Positions 1-5,161 of a stretch of DNA of 7,367 bases are shown piece by piece. Each line of letters opens with the position of its first letter. Position 1 is the first letter of the stretch. A program made the translations under genes and the position numbers. The notes under the pieces are model-generated. The model was not told the origin of the DNA and ran no database searches. It saw nothing but the letters and a program-made list of their open reading frames with translations. The DNA comes from CAJCIY01 sp036379355 (GTDB lineage Bacteria > Actinomycetota > Actinomycetes > Mycobacteriales > CAJCIY01). Where the stretch lies: positions 1-7,367 of the forward strand of contig DASVGV010000030.1 of the NCBI GenBank assembly GCA_036379355.1. The letters run 5' to 3'.

Positions 1-1
1 C

Positions 2-286
2 GCGGTGGTGGGCGTGGTCCTCCTCGCGTTCCTCCCGGTCGGGTGGCGCTACCTCGCGTACGCGGTGGCGGTGGTGGTCGGCTCGGGCGCCGCGTTGGCC
101 CGCGCCGTGTCCGGCGACCACAGCCCCGACGACGTCGTCACCGGCGTGCTGCTCGGCCTCGCGTACGTCCTGGCGGCGGGGGCCTGGCTGGCTGCGCGCG
201 CCCGGCGACGTCAGAGGAGCACGCCGAGCAGCGCGTCGCAGCAGCTGCGGACCAGCCCGGGGGCGGCCGGGTCGTCCCCGCGGTGA
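2..286 (+). CDS. PAP2-family phosphatase, C-terminal fragment (5' end off the window)
   Basis: The reading frame is open from the left edge to a TGA at 284-286, so only the last ~94 residues are visible. Two hydrophobic stretches flank a match to the third PAP2 motif (SRxxxxxHxxxD): ARAVSGDHSPDD, with Arg at codon 33, His at 39 and Asp at 43 counted from the GTG at position 5. In this family that His is the phosphate nucleophile or its partner, and substrates are lipid phosphates or polyprenyl diphosphates at the membrane. The helix after the motif (GVLLGLAYVLAAGAWLAA) fits the last transmembrane segment and is followed by a basic tail. The last ~24 codons lie antisense to the 3' end of mshC. 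The substrate cannot be told. Ser before the Arg is replaced by Ala, so activity is likely but not certain. Confidence 0.72.
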   Translation, partial: AVVGVVLLAFLPVGWRYLAYAVAVVVGSGAALARAVSGDHSPDDVVTGVLLGLAYVLAAGAWLAARARRRQRSTPSSASQQLRTSPGAAGSSPR

Positions 287-1458
287 GCGGCGGCGTCGGC
301 GGCCCAGCGGTCGACGGCCTCCAGCGCGCGCGGGCTGTCGAGACCGGCCGCGAGCAGCTGCCGTACCCGGTCGAGCGTCGGTGCGGCGGCCGGTCCGGCG
401 CCGGACGCGGTCGCGCGGCGCCAGCGGTCCAGCCGCTCGGTGGCGGCGGCGAGGTCGGCGCTCGTCCACTCCCAGTCGGCGTCGTGGCGGTGCTCGAGCA
501 GCGCCAGGCGGACGGCCATCGGGTCGACGCCCGCCGCCCTCAGCTGGGACACCAGCACGAGGTTGCCCCGGCTCTTGGACATCTTGTGCCCGTCGTACCC
601 GACCATCGCCTGGTGGACGTACGCCCGCGCGAACGGCCAGGCGCCCGTCGCGACCTGCGCGTGCGCCGCGCTCATCTCGTGGTGCGGGAACACCAGGTCG
701 ACGCCGCCGCCCTGCACGTCGAGGGTGGCGCCCAGCTGCTGGGTGGCGATGGCTGCGCACTCGACGTGCCAGCCGGGCCGGCCTCGGCCGTACGGCGACG
801 GCCAGGACGGCTCCCCCGGCCGTGCGGCGCGCCAGAGCAGCGGGTCGAGCGCGTCCTTCTTGCCGGGGCGGTCGGGATCGCCGCCGCGCTCGGCCGCGAA
901 GGCCAGCATCGCCGCGCGGTCCAGGTGCCCCACCTCACCGAACCGGGGTTCGGACGCGACCGCGAAGTAGACGTCCCCGTCGAGGTCGTAGGTCGCGCCC
1001 TGCTCGGCCAGCCGGCCGATCATCTCGAGCACCACCGGGATGGCCTCGACGACGCCGACGTACGCGTCCGGCGGGAGCACCCGCAGCGCAGTCATGTCGT
1101 CGCGAAAGAGCTGGATCTCCCGCTCGGCCAGCTCGCGCCAGTCGACGCCGTCGCGCGCCGCCCGCTCGAGCAGCGGGTCGTCGACGTCGGTCACGTTCTG
1201 GACGTACGCCACTGCGTGCCCCCCGTCACGCAGCACCCGCTGGAGCAGGTCGAAGGTGACGTACGTCGCCGCGTGGCCCAGGTGGGTCGCGTCGTAGGGC
1301 GTGATGCCGCACACGTACAGGCTCGCGGTCGGTCCGGGGGCCAGCGCCCGGAGCGCAGCTCCACCGGTCTGCGGATCGACGCTGGCCGTGTCGCGCACGC
1401 GCAGCGGCTGACCCGTTCCGGGCAGCGCCGGGACCTCGACGGCCGGCCACGAACGCAT
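211..1458 (-). CDS. mshC: L-cysteine:1D-myo-inositol 2-amino-2-deoxy-alpha-D-glucopyranoside ligase MshC
   Basis: A 415-aa cytoplasmic enzyme of mycothiol biosynthesis. It activates cysteine with ATP and joins it to GlcN-Ins, the step before acetylation by MshD. It is a shortened paralogue of cysteinyl-tRNA synthetase. Visible marks are the zinc/Cys-binding YVCGITPYDATHLGHA segment (Cys50; HIGH-type HLGH at 59-62), GRPGWHVECAA (Cys234), FPHHE (His259, the third zinc ligand by analogy to CysRS) and KMSKS at 292-296. The MshC-typical PGEPSWPSP and DIQGGG-like DVQGGG segments separate it from true CysRS, and the length matches mycobacterial MshC (~410 aa). The ATG at 1456-1458 is preceded by TAGGGT at a 6-nt gap and no Shine-Dalgarno, suggesting a leaderless start. 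It is the last gene of the minus-strand group; its 3' end overlaps the convergent PAP2 gene by 76 bp. Confidence 0.97.
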   Translation of the reverse strand: MRSWPAVEVPALPGTGQPLRVRDTASVDPQTGGAALRALAPGPTASLYVCGITPYDATHLGHAATYVTFDLLQRVLRDGGHAVAYVQNVTDVDDPLLERAARDGVDWRELAEREIQLFRDDMTALRVLPPDAYVGVVEAIPVVLEMIGRLAEQGATYDLDGDVYFAVASEPRFGEVGHLDRAAMLAFAAERGGDPDRPGKKDALDPLLWRAARPGEPSWPSPYGRGRPGWHVECAAIATQQLGATLDVQGGGVDLVFPHHEMSAAHAQVATGAWPFARAYVHQAMVGYDGHKMSKSRGNLVLVSQLRAAGVDPMAVRLALLEHRHDADWEWTSADLAAATERLDRWRRATASGAGPAAAPTLDRVRQLLAAGLDSPRALEAVDRWAADAAAHRGDDPAAPGLVRSCCDALLGVLL

Positions 1459-1464
1459 GCCCGG

Positions 1465-1470
1465 ACCCTA
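1465..1470 (-). promoter_or_regulatory. -10 box (TAGGGT) of a leaderless mshC promoter
   Basis: On the minus strand TAGGGT fits the actinobacterial -10 pattern TANNNT and is separated from the mshC ATG by six bases (CCGGGC). Transcription would then begin at or next to the A of the start codon. No clear -35 hexamer is seen. This would give mshC its own promoter inside the gene group. Confidence 0.5.
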
Positions 1471-1506
1471 CGGCAGGCCCGAACACGCGCCTGCCTACGG
1501 CAGGCC
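1467..1506. repeat. 13-bp direct repeat with hairpin between mshC and the upstream gene
   Basis: The 13-mer CCTACGGCAGGCC occurs at 1467-1479 and again at 1494-1506, a 27-bp period. The second copy is part of a perfect hairpin, 1489-1505, with a 7-bp stem (GCCTGCC/GGCAGGC) and a 3-nt TAC loop. On the minus strand the stop codon of the YdeI-like gene (1495-1497) falls inside this hairpin, and the first copy overlaps the mshC -10 box. No T-run follows. Confidence 0.6.
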
Positions 1507-1770
1507 GAAGAAACCTGAGCTCGACGCGGGCAGCCACTGGTTGTCGACGGTCCACGCCGAGAACGCGTCCACACCCCGGGTCATGGCGGCGAACAGCTCT
1601 TCGGCACGCTCGCGCTCCCCGTGCTCGGTCCACGCCTGGTGGATCCACGCGGCGAGGCGGTGGCGATCCTCTGCCGTCAGCGCATCCCAGGTGGCCCGCG
1701 CCTCGGGCGAGTGATCGAGATGCTCCGCCAGCGGCTCGGGCAGGTCGGCGTCACGGTCGGGCGTGTCCAT
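1495..1770 (-). CDS. Small YdeI/OmpD-associated-like (OmdA-type) protein
   Basis: A 91-aa soluble protein. Residues ~19-63 (DHSPEARATWDALTAEDR... then RLAAWIHQAWTEHGERERAEELFAAM) follow the pattern of the YdeI/OmpD-associated domain: a Leu/Trp-containing helix after a Ser-Pro turn, a WI..A motif, and a Glu/Arg-rich helix ending near Met63. The molecular role of this domain is not established; names such as bacteriocin-protection come from E. coli YdeI. No signal peptide or membrane segment is seen. The C-terminus (WTVDNQWLPASSSGFFGLP) is unlike the domain. It starts 33 bp after the kinase-like gene and ends 36 bp before mshC, so it is probably cotranscribed. CACAAT, six bases before the ATG, is a poor -10 candidate. 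Family assignment is by pattern only. Confidence 0.7.
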   Translation of the reverse strand: MDTPDRDADLPEPLAEHLDHSPEARATWDALTAEDRHRLAAWIHQAWTEHGERERAEELFAAMTRGVDAFSAWTVDNQWLPASSSGFFGLP

Positions 1771-1803
1771 GGCGGCATTGTGCCGTCCCGGGCGCGGGTG
1801 AGG

Positions 1804-2589
1804 TCAGAACGGTGGCCAGGGAACGGCCGGCCAGTCACCGCTCGGCTCGGGGAACAGCCCGGTCTGCGCCAGCACCCAGGCCCGCCGGTGCGCCGCGTCG
1901 AGCTCGCGCTCGGTGAGGTGCGGGGCGAGGGCCAACCGCAGCCGGCCACCCGGTTCGAGATCGCACTCGAGCGCGGCGACGACCGCTGCCTCCTCGGCGG
2001 TGAACGGGTCCCCGCGCCACGCCCACAGAACCGTGCGGAGTTTGGTCTCGGCGTGGAAGGTCAGGCCGTGGTCGCAGCCGTACACGTCGCCCGCGGGGGT
2101 CGGCAGCAGGTGGACGCCCTTGCGGTCCGCGTTGTTGATCACTGCGTCCAGCACGGCCATCGGCCGCAGCTGCGGGTCGCCGGAGCGCACCATCATCTCC
2201 ACGTCGACGGTCTGGTCGACGTGGATCCAGAACTGGACCATCCCCGGCCCGTAGGGGCCGTCGCGCAGCACCGTGGGCGGGACCAGGTTCCACCCCGTCG
2301 CCTCGGAGGTGAGGTAGGCGGCGTACTCGCGGCCGGCAAGGGTGCCGTCGGGAAAGTCCCAGAGCGGTCGTTCGCCGCGTACCGGCTTGTAGACGCACAG
2401 CGCCGTGACCCCGTCGGCACCGACCTCGCACAGCAGCGTGCCGTTGGAGGCGTCGATCAGCCGGCCCTCGACCGACAGGTCGCCGCGGCTCAGCAGGGCC
2501 ACAGCGTCGTCGGCGTCGAGCTCCCGCGCCGGGTCGGGGGGCTCGTCCGTCGGGACGCTCAGCGGCGGTAGCCGTTCATCCGCGGGCAT
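1804..2589 (-). CDS. SCO1664-family protein with PI3/4-kinase-like fold
   Basis: A 261-aa protein of a conserved actinobacterial family (SCO1664 family, TIGR03843 as I recall) related to PI3/PI4-kinase-like folds. From the chosen Met: LLCEV... then VYKPVRGERPLWDFP with Lys68 as likely ATP-binding lysine; AGREYAAYL.S; GWNLVPPTVLRDGPYGPGMVQ (hinge); the catalytic-loop-like DAVINNADRK (~148-157, Asp155); and the metal-binding-like DHG (~173-175). No substrate has been established to my knowledge. I chose the ATG at 2587-2589; an in-frame GTG or ATG further upstream (to 2631) would add 14 residues without family resemblance and enlarge the overlap with DUF3090 to 73 bp. The chosen start overlaps DUF3090 by 31 bp with no clear Shine-Dalgarno, which points to translational coupling. 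The usual partners, DUF3090 and histidine phosphatase, are directly upstream. Confidence 0.88.
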   Translation of the reverse strand: MPADERLPPLSVPTDEPPDPARELDADDAVALLSRGDLSVEGRLIDASNGTLLCEVGADGVTALCVYKPVRGERPLWDFPDGTLAGREYAAYLTSEATGWNLVPPTVLRDGPYGPGMVQFWIHVDQTVDVEMMVRSGDPQLRPMAVLDAVINNADRKGVHLLPTPAGDVYGCDHGLTFHAETKLRTVLWAWRGDPFTAEEAAVVAALECDLEPGGRLRLALAPHLTERELDAAHRRAWVLAQTGLFPEPSGDWPAVPWPPF

Positions 2590-3101
2590 ATGTGCCCGTT
2601 CGGATCCAGCGGCAGCCCGCAGAGCGGGCACGGGGGCCGGCCCGCGGCGACGACCCGGGTCGCGCGGGTGACGAAGGACAGCGCCGATTGGGGGCTCAGG
2701 CGCACGCGCAGCGTGTCGGGGCCGTCCTCGGAGTCGTCGCCGATCTCGGCCGCCTCCTCCGCAGCCGCCTGCGCCTCGATGACCACGACGCTGTCGTCGA
2801 CCTCGAATCCGAGGGCGAGTGCGGCGACGCGGAACTCCTCTTCGACCGGTCCGTCCAGCGGCGCCACGTCCTCGAGTTCGTGGGGTGGCTCGGCCGGGAC
2901 GTCGATGCCGCGGCGGCGCACCTCGTCGAGCAGCTCGGTGACCTTCTCCGCGAGGAGCGCCACCTGCGCCTTCTCGAGGGCGACGCTGACGGTGCGCCCG
3001 AGGCCGGTGGCCTGGAGGTAGAACGTACGGTCCCCGGGCTGGCCGACCGTGCCGGCGACGAACCGCTCGGGCGGATCGAAGTGGAAGACCTGGCGGGGCA
3101 T
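2559..3101 (-). CDS. DUF3090 family protein with C-terminal zinc ribbon
   Basis: A 180-aa cytoplasmic protein of the actinobacterial DUF3090 family (TIGR03847 as I recall). The N-terminus has the family signature RQVFHFDPPERFVAGTVGQPG followed by RTFYLQA and a long helix (VALEKAQVALLAEKVTELLDEVRRR). Residues ~90-110 form a second sheet region (EFRVAALALGFEVDDSVVVIEA). A Glu/Asp/Ala-rich linker (~111-130) precedes TLRVRLSPQSALSFVTRATRVV. The C-terminus is a short treble-clef-like zinc site: Cys158, Cys161, His170 and Cys172 in CPLCGLPLDPNGHICPRMNGYR. Function is unknown; zinc-ribbon ends often bind protein or nucleic acid. The ATG lies 6 nt after a TAGGTT -10 box. It sits 19 bp after the phosphatase gene and overlaps the kinase-like gene, the arrangement seen in many actinomycetes. 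Confidence 0.93.
   Translation of the reverse strand: MPRQVFHFDPPERFVAGTVGQPGDRTFYLQATGLGRTVSVALEKAQVALLAEKVTELLDEVRRRGIDVPAEPPHELEDVAPLDGPVEEEFRVAALALGFEVDDSVVVIEAQAAAEEAAEIGDDSEDGPDTLRVRLSPQSALSFVTRATRVVAAGRPPCPLCGLPLDPNGHICPRMNGYRR
2583..2598 (-). other. Hairpin over the likely start codon of the kinase-like gene
   Basis: CGGGCA (2583-2588) and TGCCCG (2593-2598) form a perfect 6-bp stem with a 4-nt loop. On the minus-strand transcript the AUG at 2589-2587 straddles the loop and stem. The site lies inside the zinc-ribbon codons of DUF3090, so ribosomes translating that gene would open it. It may couple translation of the two genes, or simply reflect GC-rich codons. Confidence 0.35.
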
Positions 3102-3107
3102 GGCTCC

Positions 3108-3113
3108 AACCTA
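3108..3113 (-). promoter_or_regulatory. -10 box (TAGGTT) of a leaderless DUF3090 promoter
   Basis: TAGGTT on the minus strand is separated from the DUF3090 ATG by six bases (GGAGCC). The GGAG is too close to the ATG (2 nt) to act as a normal Shine-Dalgarno, so a leaderless transcript beginning at the ATG is the simpler reading. The box lies in the 19-bp gap after the phosphatase stop codon. Confidence 0.5.
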
Positions 3114-3120
3114 ATCGGGA

Positions 3121-3825
3121 TCAGCCGGCACCGCCGCCGACCACCGCGTCGCTGCTTGCCCGCCGGCGGCGGCGGGAAGATCGCTTCTTCGGCGGCAGGA
3201 GCGCGGCGACGTCACCGCCGGTGTCGTTCACGCGAACCACGAACGGCCGCAGCTGCGTGTAGCGGATCACCGTGACCGAGCAGGGGTCGATGGTGATGCG
3301 CTGGAACAGGTCGAGGTGCAGGCCGAGCGCGTCCGCGACGATCGACTTGATCACGTCACCGTGGCTGCAGGCGAGCCAGAGCGCGTCGTCGCCGCGGGCC
3401 GCGGCGAGTCGCGCGTCATGGTCGCGGACCGCCCCGACCGCGCGGGCCTGCACGTCGGCCAGCCCCTCACCGCCGGGGAACACCGCCGCACTGGGATGGG
3501 CCTGGACCACCTTCCACATCGGGTCCCTCGCGAGGTCCTTCAGCGGCTTGCCGGTCCAGTCGCCGTACCGGCACTCGGCCAGGCGCTTGTCCTTCTGGAC
3601 CGCCGGCGGGTCGGCCAGCCGCTTGGCGATCACGCCGATCGTGTCGGTGCAGCGTTCGAGCGGGCTGGTGACGAGTGCCGCGAACGGCAGCGGCGCCAGC
3701 CGCTCCGCGACCGCGTCGGCCTGCCCGCGGCCGCGCTCGTCGAGATGCACCCCCGGGGTCCAGCCGGCCAGGACCGGGCCGGTCATCGAGGTGAGGCCGT
3801 GGCGCACGAGTACGAGCGTCGTCAC
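3121..3825 (-). CDS. Histidine phosphatase family protein (MSMEG_4193/phosphoglycerate-mutase-like)
   Basis: A 234-aa enzyme of the histidine phosphatase superfamily, closest in pattern to the actinobacterial MSMEG_4193 family (TIGR03848 as I recall; M. tuberculosis Rv2135c is the probable counterpart). From the GTG at 3823-3825 the catalytic set is complete: Arg8-His9 in LVLVRHG, Arg58 in TSPLERCTDT, Glu84 in LAECRYGDWTGKPL, and His155 in LACSHGDVIKSIV. The family signature after RHG (GPVLAGWTPGVHLDERG) is present. The C-terminus (~211-225) is a basic PPKKRSSRRRRRASS tail. I chose the GTG over an ATG at 3850-3852 because it directly precedes the beta strand of the fold and lies 7 nt after TAGGGT. 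The substrate is unknown; the mshC context suggests a sugar- or inositol-phosphate. It is first in the minus-strand group and divergent from the aldo/keto reductase. Confidence 0.92.
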   Translation of the reverse strand: MTTLVLVRHGLTSMTGPVLAGWTPGVHLDERGRGQADAVAERLAPLPFAALVTSPLERCTDTIGVIAKRLADPPAVQKDKRLAECRYGDWTGKPLKDLARDPMWKVVQAHPSAAVFPGGEGLADVQARAVGAVRDHDARLAAARGDDALWLACSHGDVIKSIVADALGLHLDLFQRITIDPCSVTVIRYTQLRPFVVRVNDTGGDVAALLPPKKRSSRRRRRASSDAVVGGGAG

Positions 3826-3832
3826 GCGGGTC

Positions 3833-3838
3833 ACCCTA
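3833..3838 (-). promoter_or_regulatory. -10 box (TAGGGT) of the minus-strand gene group
   Basis: TAGGGT on the minus strand sits seven bases (GACCCGC) before the GTG at 3825, placing the transcription start on the start codon. The same hexamer precedes mshC. It is the likely lead promoter for the five-gene group and lies back to back with the promoter of the aldo/keto reductase, within 59 bp. Confidence 0.5.
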
Positions 3839-3870
3839 CGAGCAACGGCCACGCCGCGGCCCCGTGCGCC

Positions 3871-3876
3871 TAGGCT
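3871..3876 (+). promoter_or_regulatory. -10 box (TAGGCT) of the aldo/keto reductase
   Basis: TAGGCT lies eight bases before the ATG at 3885, giving a predicted start of transcription at or 1 nt before the ATG. No Shine-Dalgarno is present in the gap (CGCGGGCC). No convincing -35 hexamer is visible. Confidence 0.5.
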
Positions 3877-3884
3877 CGCGGGCC

Positions 3885-4823
3885 ATGGAGCTGCGTCCGC
3901 TGGGCCGTACCGGCCTCTCGGTGTCCCGGTTGGGGCTCGGCACGATGGGGTGGGGCGGGTCCGTCTCCCCCGAGGACGCGGGTGCGCAGCTGCACGCGTT
4001 CCTCGACGCGGGCGGGACGCTGGTCGACACCGCGGCGGGCTACGAGGACGGCGGAGCCGAGGAGGTGCTCGGCGAGCTCATCGCCGGCGGGTTGCGCGAG
4101 GAGATCGTGCTCGCGACCAAGGCGGGCATCTCCCGGCGTACCGGAGCGCGCGTGATCGACACCTCCCGGCGGTCGCTGCTCGGGGACCTCGACGGGTCGT
4201 TGCGCCGGCTCGGGGTCGACCACGTCGACCTGTGGCAGGTCCACGCCTGGGGCGCGGCGCCGCTGGCAGAGACCCTGGAGACGCTCGACGTCGCGCTCGC
4301 CACCGGCAAGGCGAGGTACGTCGGCATCTCGAACTTCTCCGGCTGGCAGACCGGCACGGCAGCCGCCTGGCAGGCGGCCTGGCCGGGGCGGGCGCGGCTG
4401 TCCTCGACCCAGATGGAGTGGAACCTGCTGCGCCGCGGCGTCGAGCGGGAGGTCGTTCCGGCGGCCGCGCATCACGGGCTGGGCGTGCTGGCCTGGTCGC
4501 CGCTCGCCGGCGGCGTCCTCACCGGCAAGTACACGGGGGGCGTTCCCCGCGACTCGCGGGGTGCCGACGACCACTGGAAGGACCGGATCGCGAGCTATCT
4601 GGGCGAGCGCCAGACCGCCGTCGTCGACGCGCTGGTCACGGCTGCGGACGGGCTCGGCGCCTCACCGCTCGCGGTGGCGCTCGCGTGGTTGCGCGACCAG
4701 CCCGGCCTGACCGCGGCGATCGTCGGCGCGCGGACCCCGGGGCAGCTCGCCGGCATCTTGGACAGCGAGTCCCTGGACCTGCCCGCGACGATCCGCGACG
4801 CGCTCGACGACGTGAGCTCCTGA
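3885..4823 (+). CDS. Aldo/keto reductase
   Basis: A 312-aa cytoplasmic NADPH-dependent oxidoreductase with a TIM-barrel fold. The catalytic tetrad is complete: Asp48 and Tyr53 in VDTAAGYEDG, Lys79 in ATKAG, and His120 in LWQVHAW. Other family marks are MELRPLGRTGLSVSRLGLGTMGWGG at the N-terminus, KARYVGISN (142-150), QMEWNLLRRG, LAWSPLAGGVLTGKY (202-216) and the cofactor-binding IVGARTPGQL near the C-terminus. The length is normal for the family. I chose the ATG at 3885 because it begins exactly at the conserved N-terminus; an in-frame GTG at 3864 would overlap the -10 box. The physiological substrate cannot be read from the sequence. It is divergent from the phosphatase and 29 bp ahead of the DUF5703 gene. 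Confidence 0.95.
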   Translation: MELRPLGRTGLSVSRLGLGTMGWGGSVSPEDAGAQLHAFLDAGGTLVDTAAGYEDGGAEEVLGELIAGGLREEIVLATKAGISRRTGARVIDTSRRSLLGDLDGSLRRLGVDHVDLWQVHAWGAAPLAETLETLDVALATGKARYVGISNFSGWQTGTAAAWQAAWPGRARLSSTQMEWNLLRRGVEREVVPAAAHHGLGVLAWSPLAGGVLTGKYTGGVPRDSRGADDHWKDRIASYLGERQTAVVDALVTAADGLGASPLAVALAWLRDQPGLTAAIVGARTPGQLAGILDSESLDLPATIRDALDDVSS

Positions 4824-4837
4824 GCGTGGGGGTGTCG

Positions 4838-4843
4838 TACGCT
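4838..4843 (+). promoter_or_regulatory. Possible -10 box (TACGCT) of the DUF5703 gene
   Basis: TACGCT lies nine bases before the ATG at 4853 in the 29-bp gap after the aldo/keto reductase. A transcript would carry a leader of only 2-3 nt. The gap also has GGGGG (4828-4832), but it is ~20 nt from the ATG, too far for a Shine-Dalgarno. Confidence 0.4.
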
Positions 4844-4852
4844 CGGTCGACC

Positions 4853-5050
4853 ATGGCCCGCGAGTACGAGTACCAGCGCGTGTGGCTGCCGCACGACATG
4901 ACCCGGACGAATGTCTGCGTCTCTCTCTCGGTGCACGCGTCGTACGGCGAATGGGAGCTGATGCGCTCGCGCGTCTATCCCGACGGCCGTCGTGTCGTGG
5001 AGCTGCGCCGGCGTGCGCGGCCGGGGCTGCCGGCCTTCTCCCCCGCCTGA
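4853..5050 (+). CDS. DUF5703 family small protein
   Basis: A 65-aa basic cytoplasmic protein. It matches the pattern of the actinobacterial DUF5703 family as I know it: an REYEY.R..LP start, a middle helix ending in HA.YG.WEL.R.R.YPDGRR, and a basic end (VELRRRARPG). Here these are MAREYEYQRVWLP (1-13), HASYGEWELMRSRVYPDGRR (28-47) and RRRARPG (52-58). The function of the family is unknown. The end PGLPAFSPA looks lineage-specific. The middle helix has Thr-Asn-Val-Cys where homologues often have Asp/Glu/Ala/Arg. It follows the aldo/keto reductase by 29 bp on the same strand. The next plus-strand sequence is the stem at 5074-5140, which may end its transcript. Confidence 0.88.
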   Translation: MAREYEYQRVWLPHDMTRTNVCVSLSVHASYGEWELMRSRVYPDGRRVVELRRRARPGLPAFSPA

Positions 5051-5073
5051 CCGGCCCGCCTTCCGTCGCGCTA

Positions 5074-5140
5074 TCCGCCGAGGTGTGGCAAACAGACGCA
5101 TCTCGGGCGTCGGCGCGCGCTTCTGCCGCATCTCGGCGGG
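5074..5140 (+). ncRNA. Predicted structured RNA element or terminator in a convergent gap
   Basis: Bases 5074-5090 pair with 5124-5140 as an uninterrupted 17-bp stem: 14 Watson-Crick pairs plus three G-U wobbles (5074/5140, 5083/5131, 5086/5128). The 33-nt loop contains a further 5-bp hairpin, GACGC (5095-5099) with GCGTC (5107-5111). The 9-mer GCATCTCGG occurs twice (5098-5106 and 5128-5136). The wobbles become C-A mismatches in the minus-strand RNA, so the structure favours plus-strand transcription, that is the 3' end of the DUF5703 transcript. No U-run follows, so a classical intrinsic terminator is not shown. It could be a terminator of the U-less actinobacterial type, an mRNA 3' structure or a small RNA. 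Confidence 0.5.
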
Positions 5141-5161
5141 ACCCCTGGTACGGAGGCGGGG

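Noticed and set aside
43..1518. Long plus-strand open frame (491 codons) opposite mshC
   Set aside because: Its product is Arg/Gly/Ala-rich with no family resemblance; it is the antisense shadow of mshC in very GC-rich DNA.
1777..1782. CACAAT as a -10 box for the YdeI-like gene
   Set aside because: The spacing (6 nt) is right but the first base is not T, and the gene can be read from upstream transcripts; too weak to annotate.
1621..2571. Long plus-strand open frame opposite the kinase-like and YdeI-like genes
   Set aside because: No recognisable domain, and both minus-strand genes under it have clear family motifs.
3864..3884. GTG at 3864 as the start of the aldo/keto reductase
   Set aside because: It would place the -10 box inside the coding region; the ATG at 3885 begins at the conserved N-terminus.
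3272..4852. Long plus-strand open frame leading into the DUF5703 gene
   Set aside because: The part before 4853 is antisense to the phosphatase and out of frame with the aldo/keto reductase, and is low-complexity. Only the last 65 codons are real.
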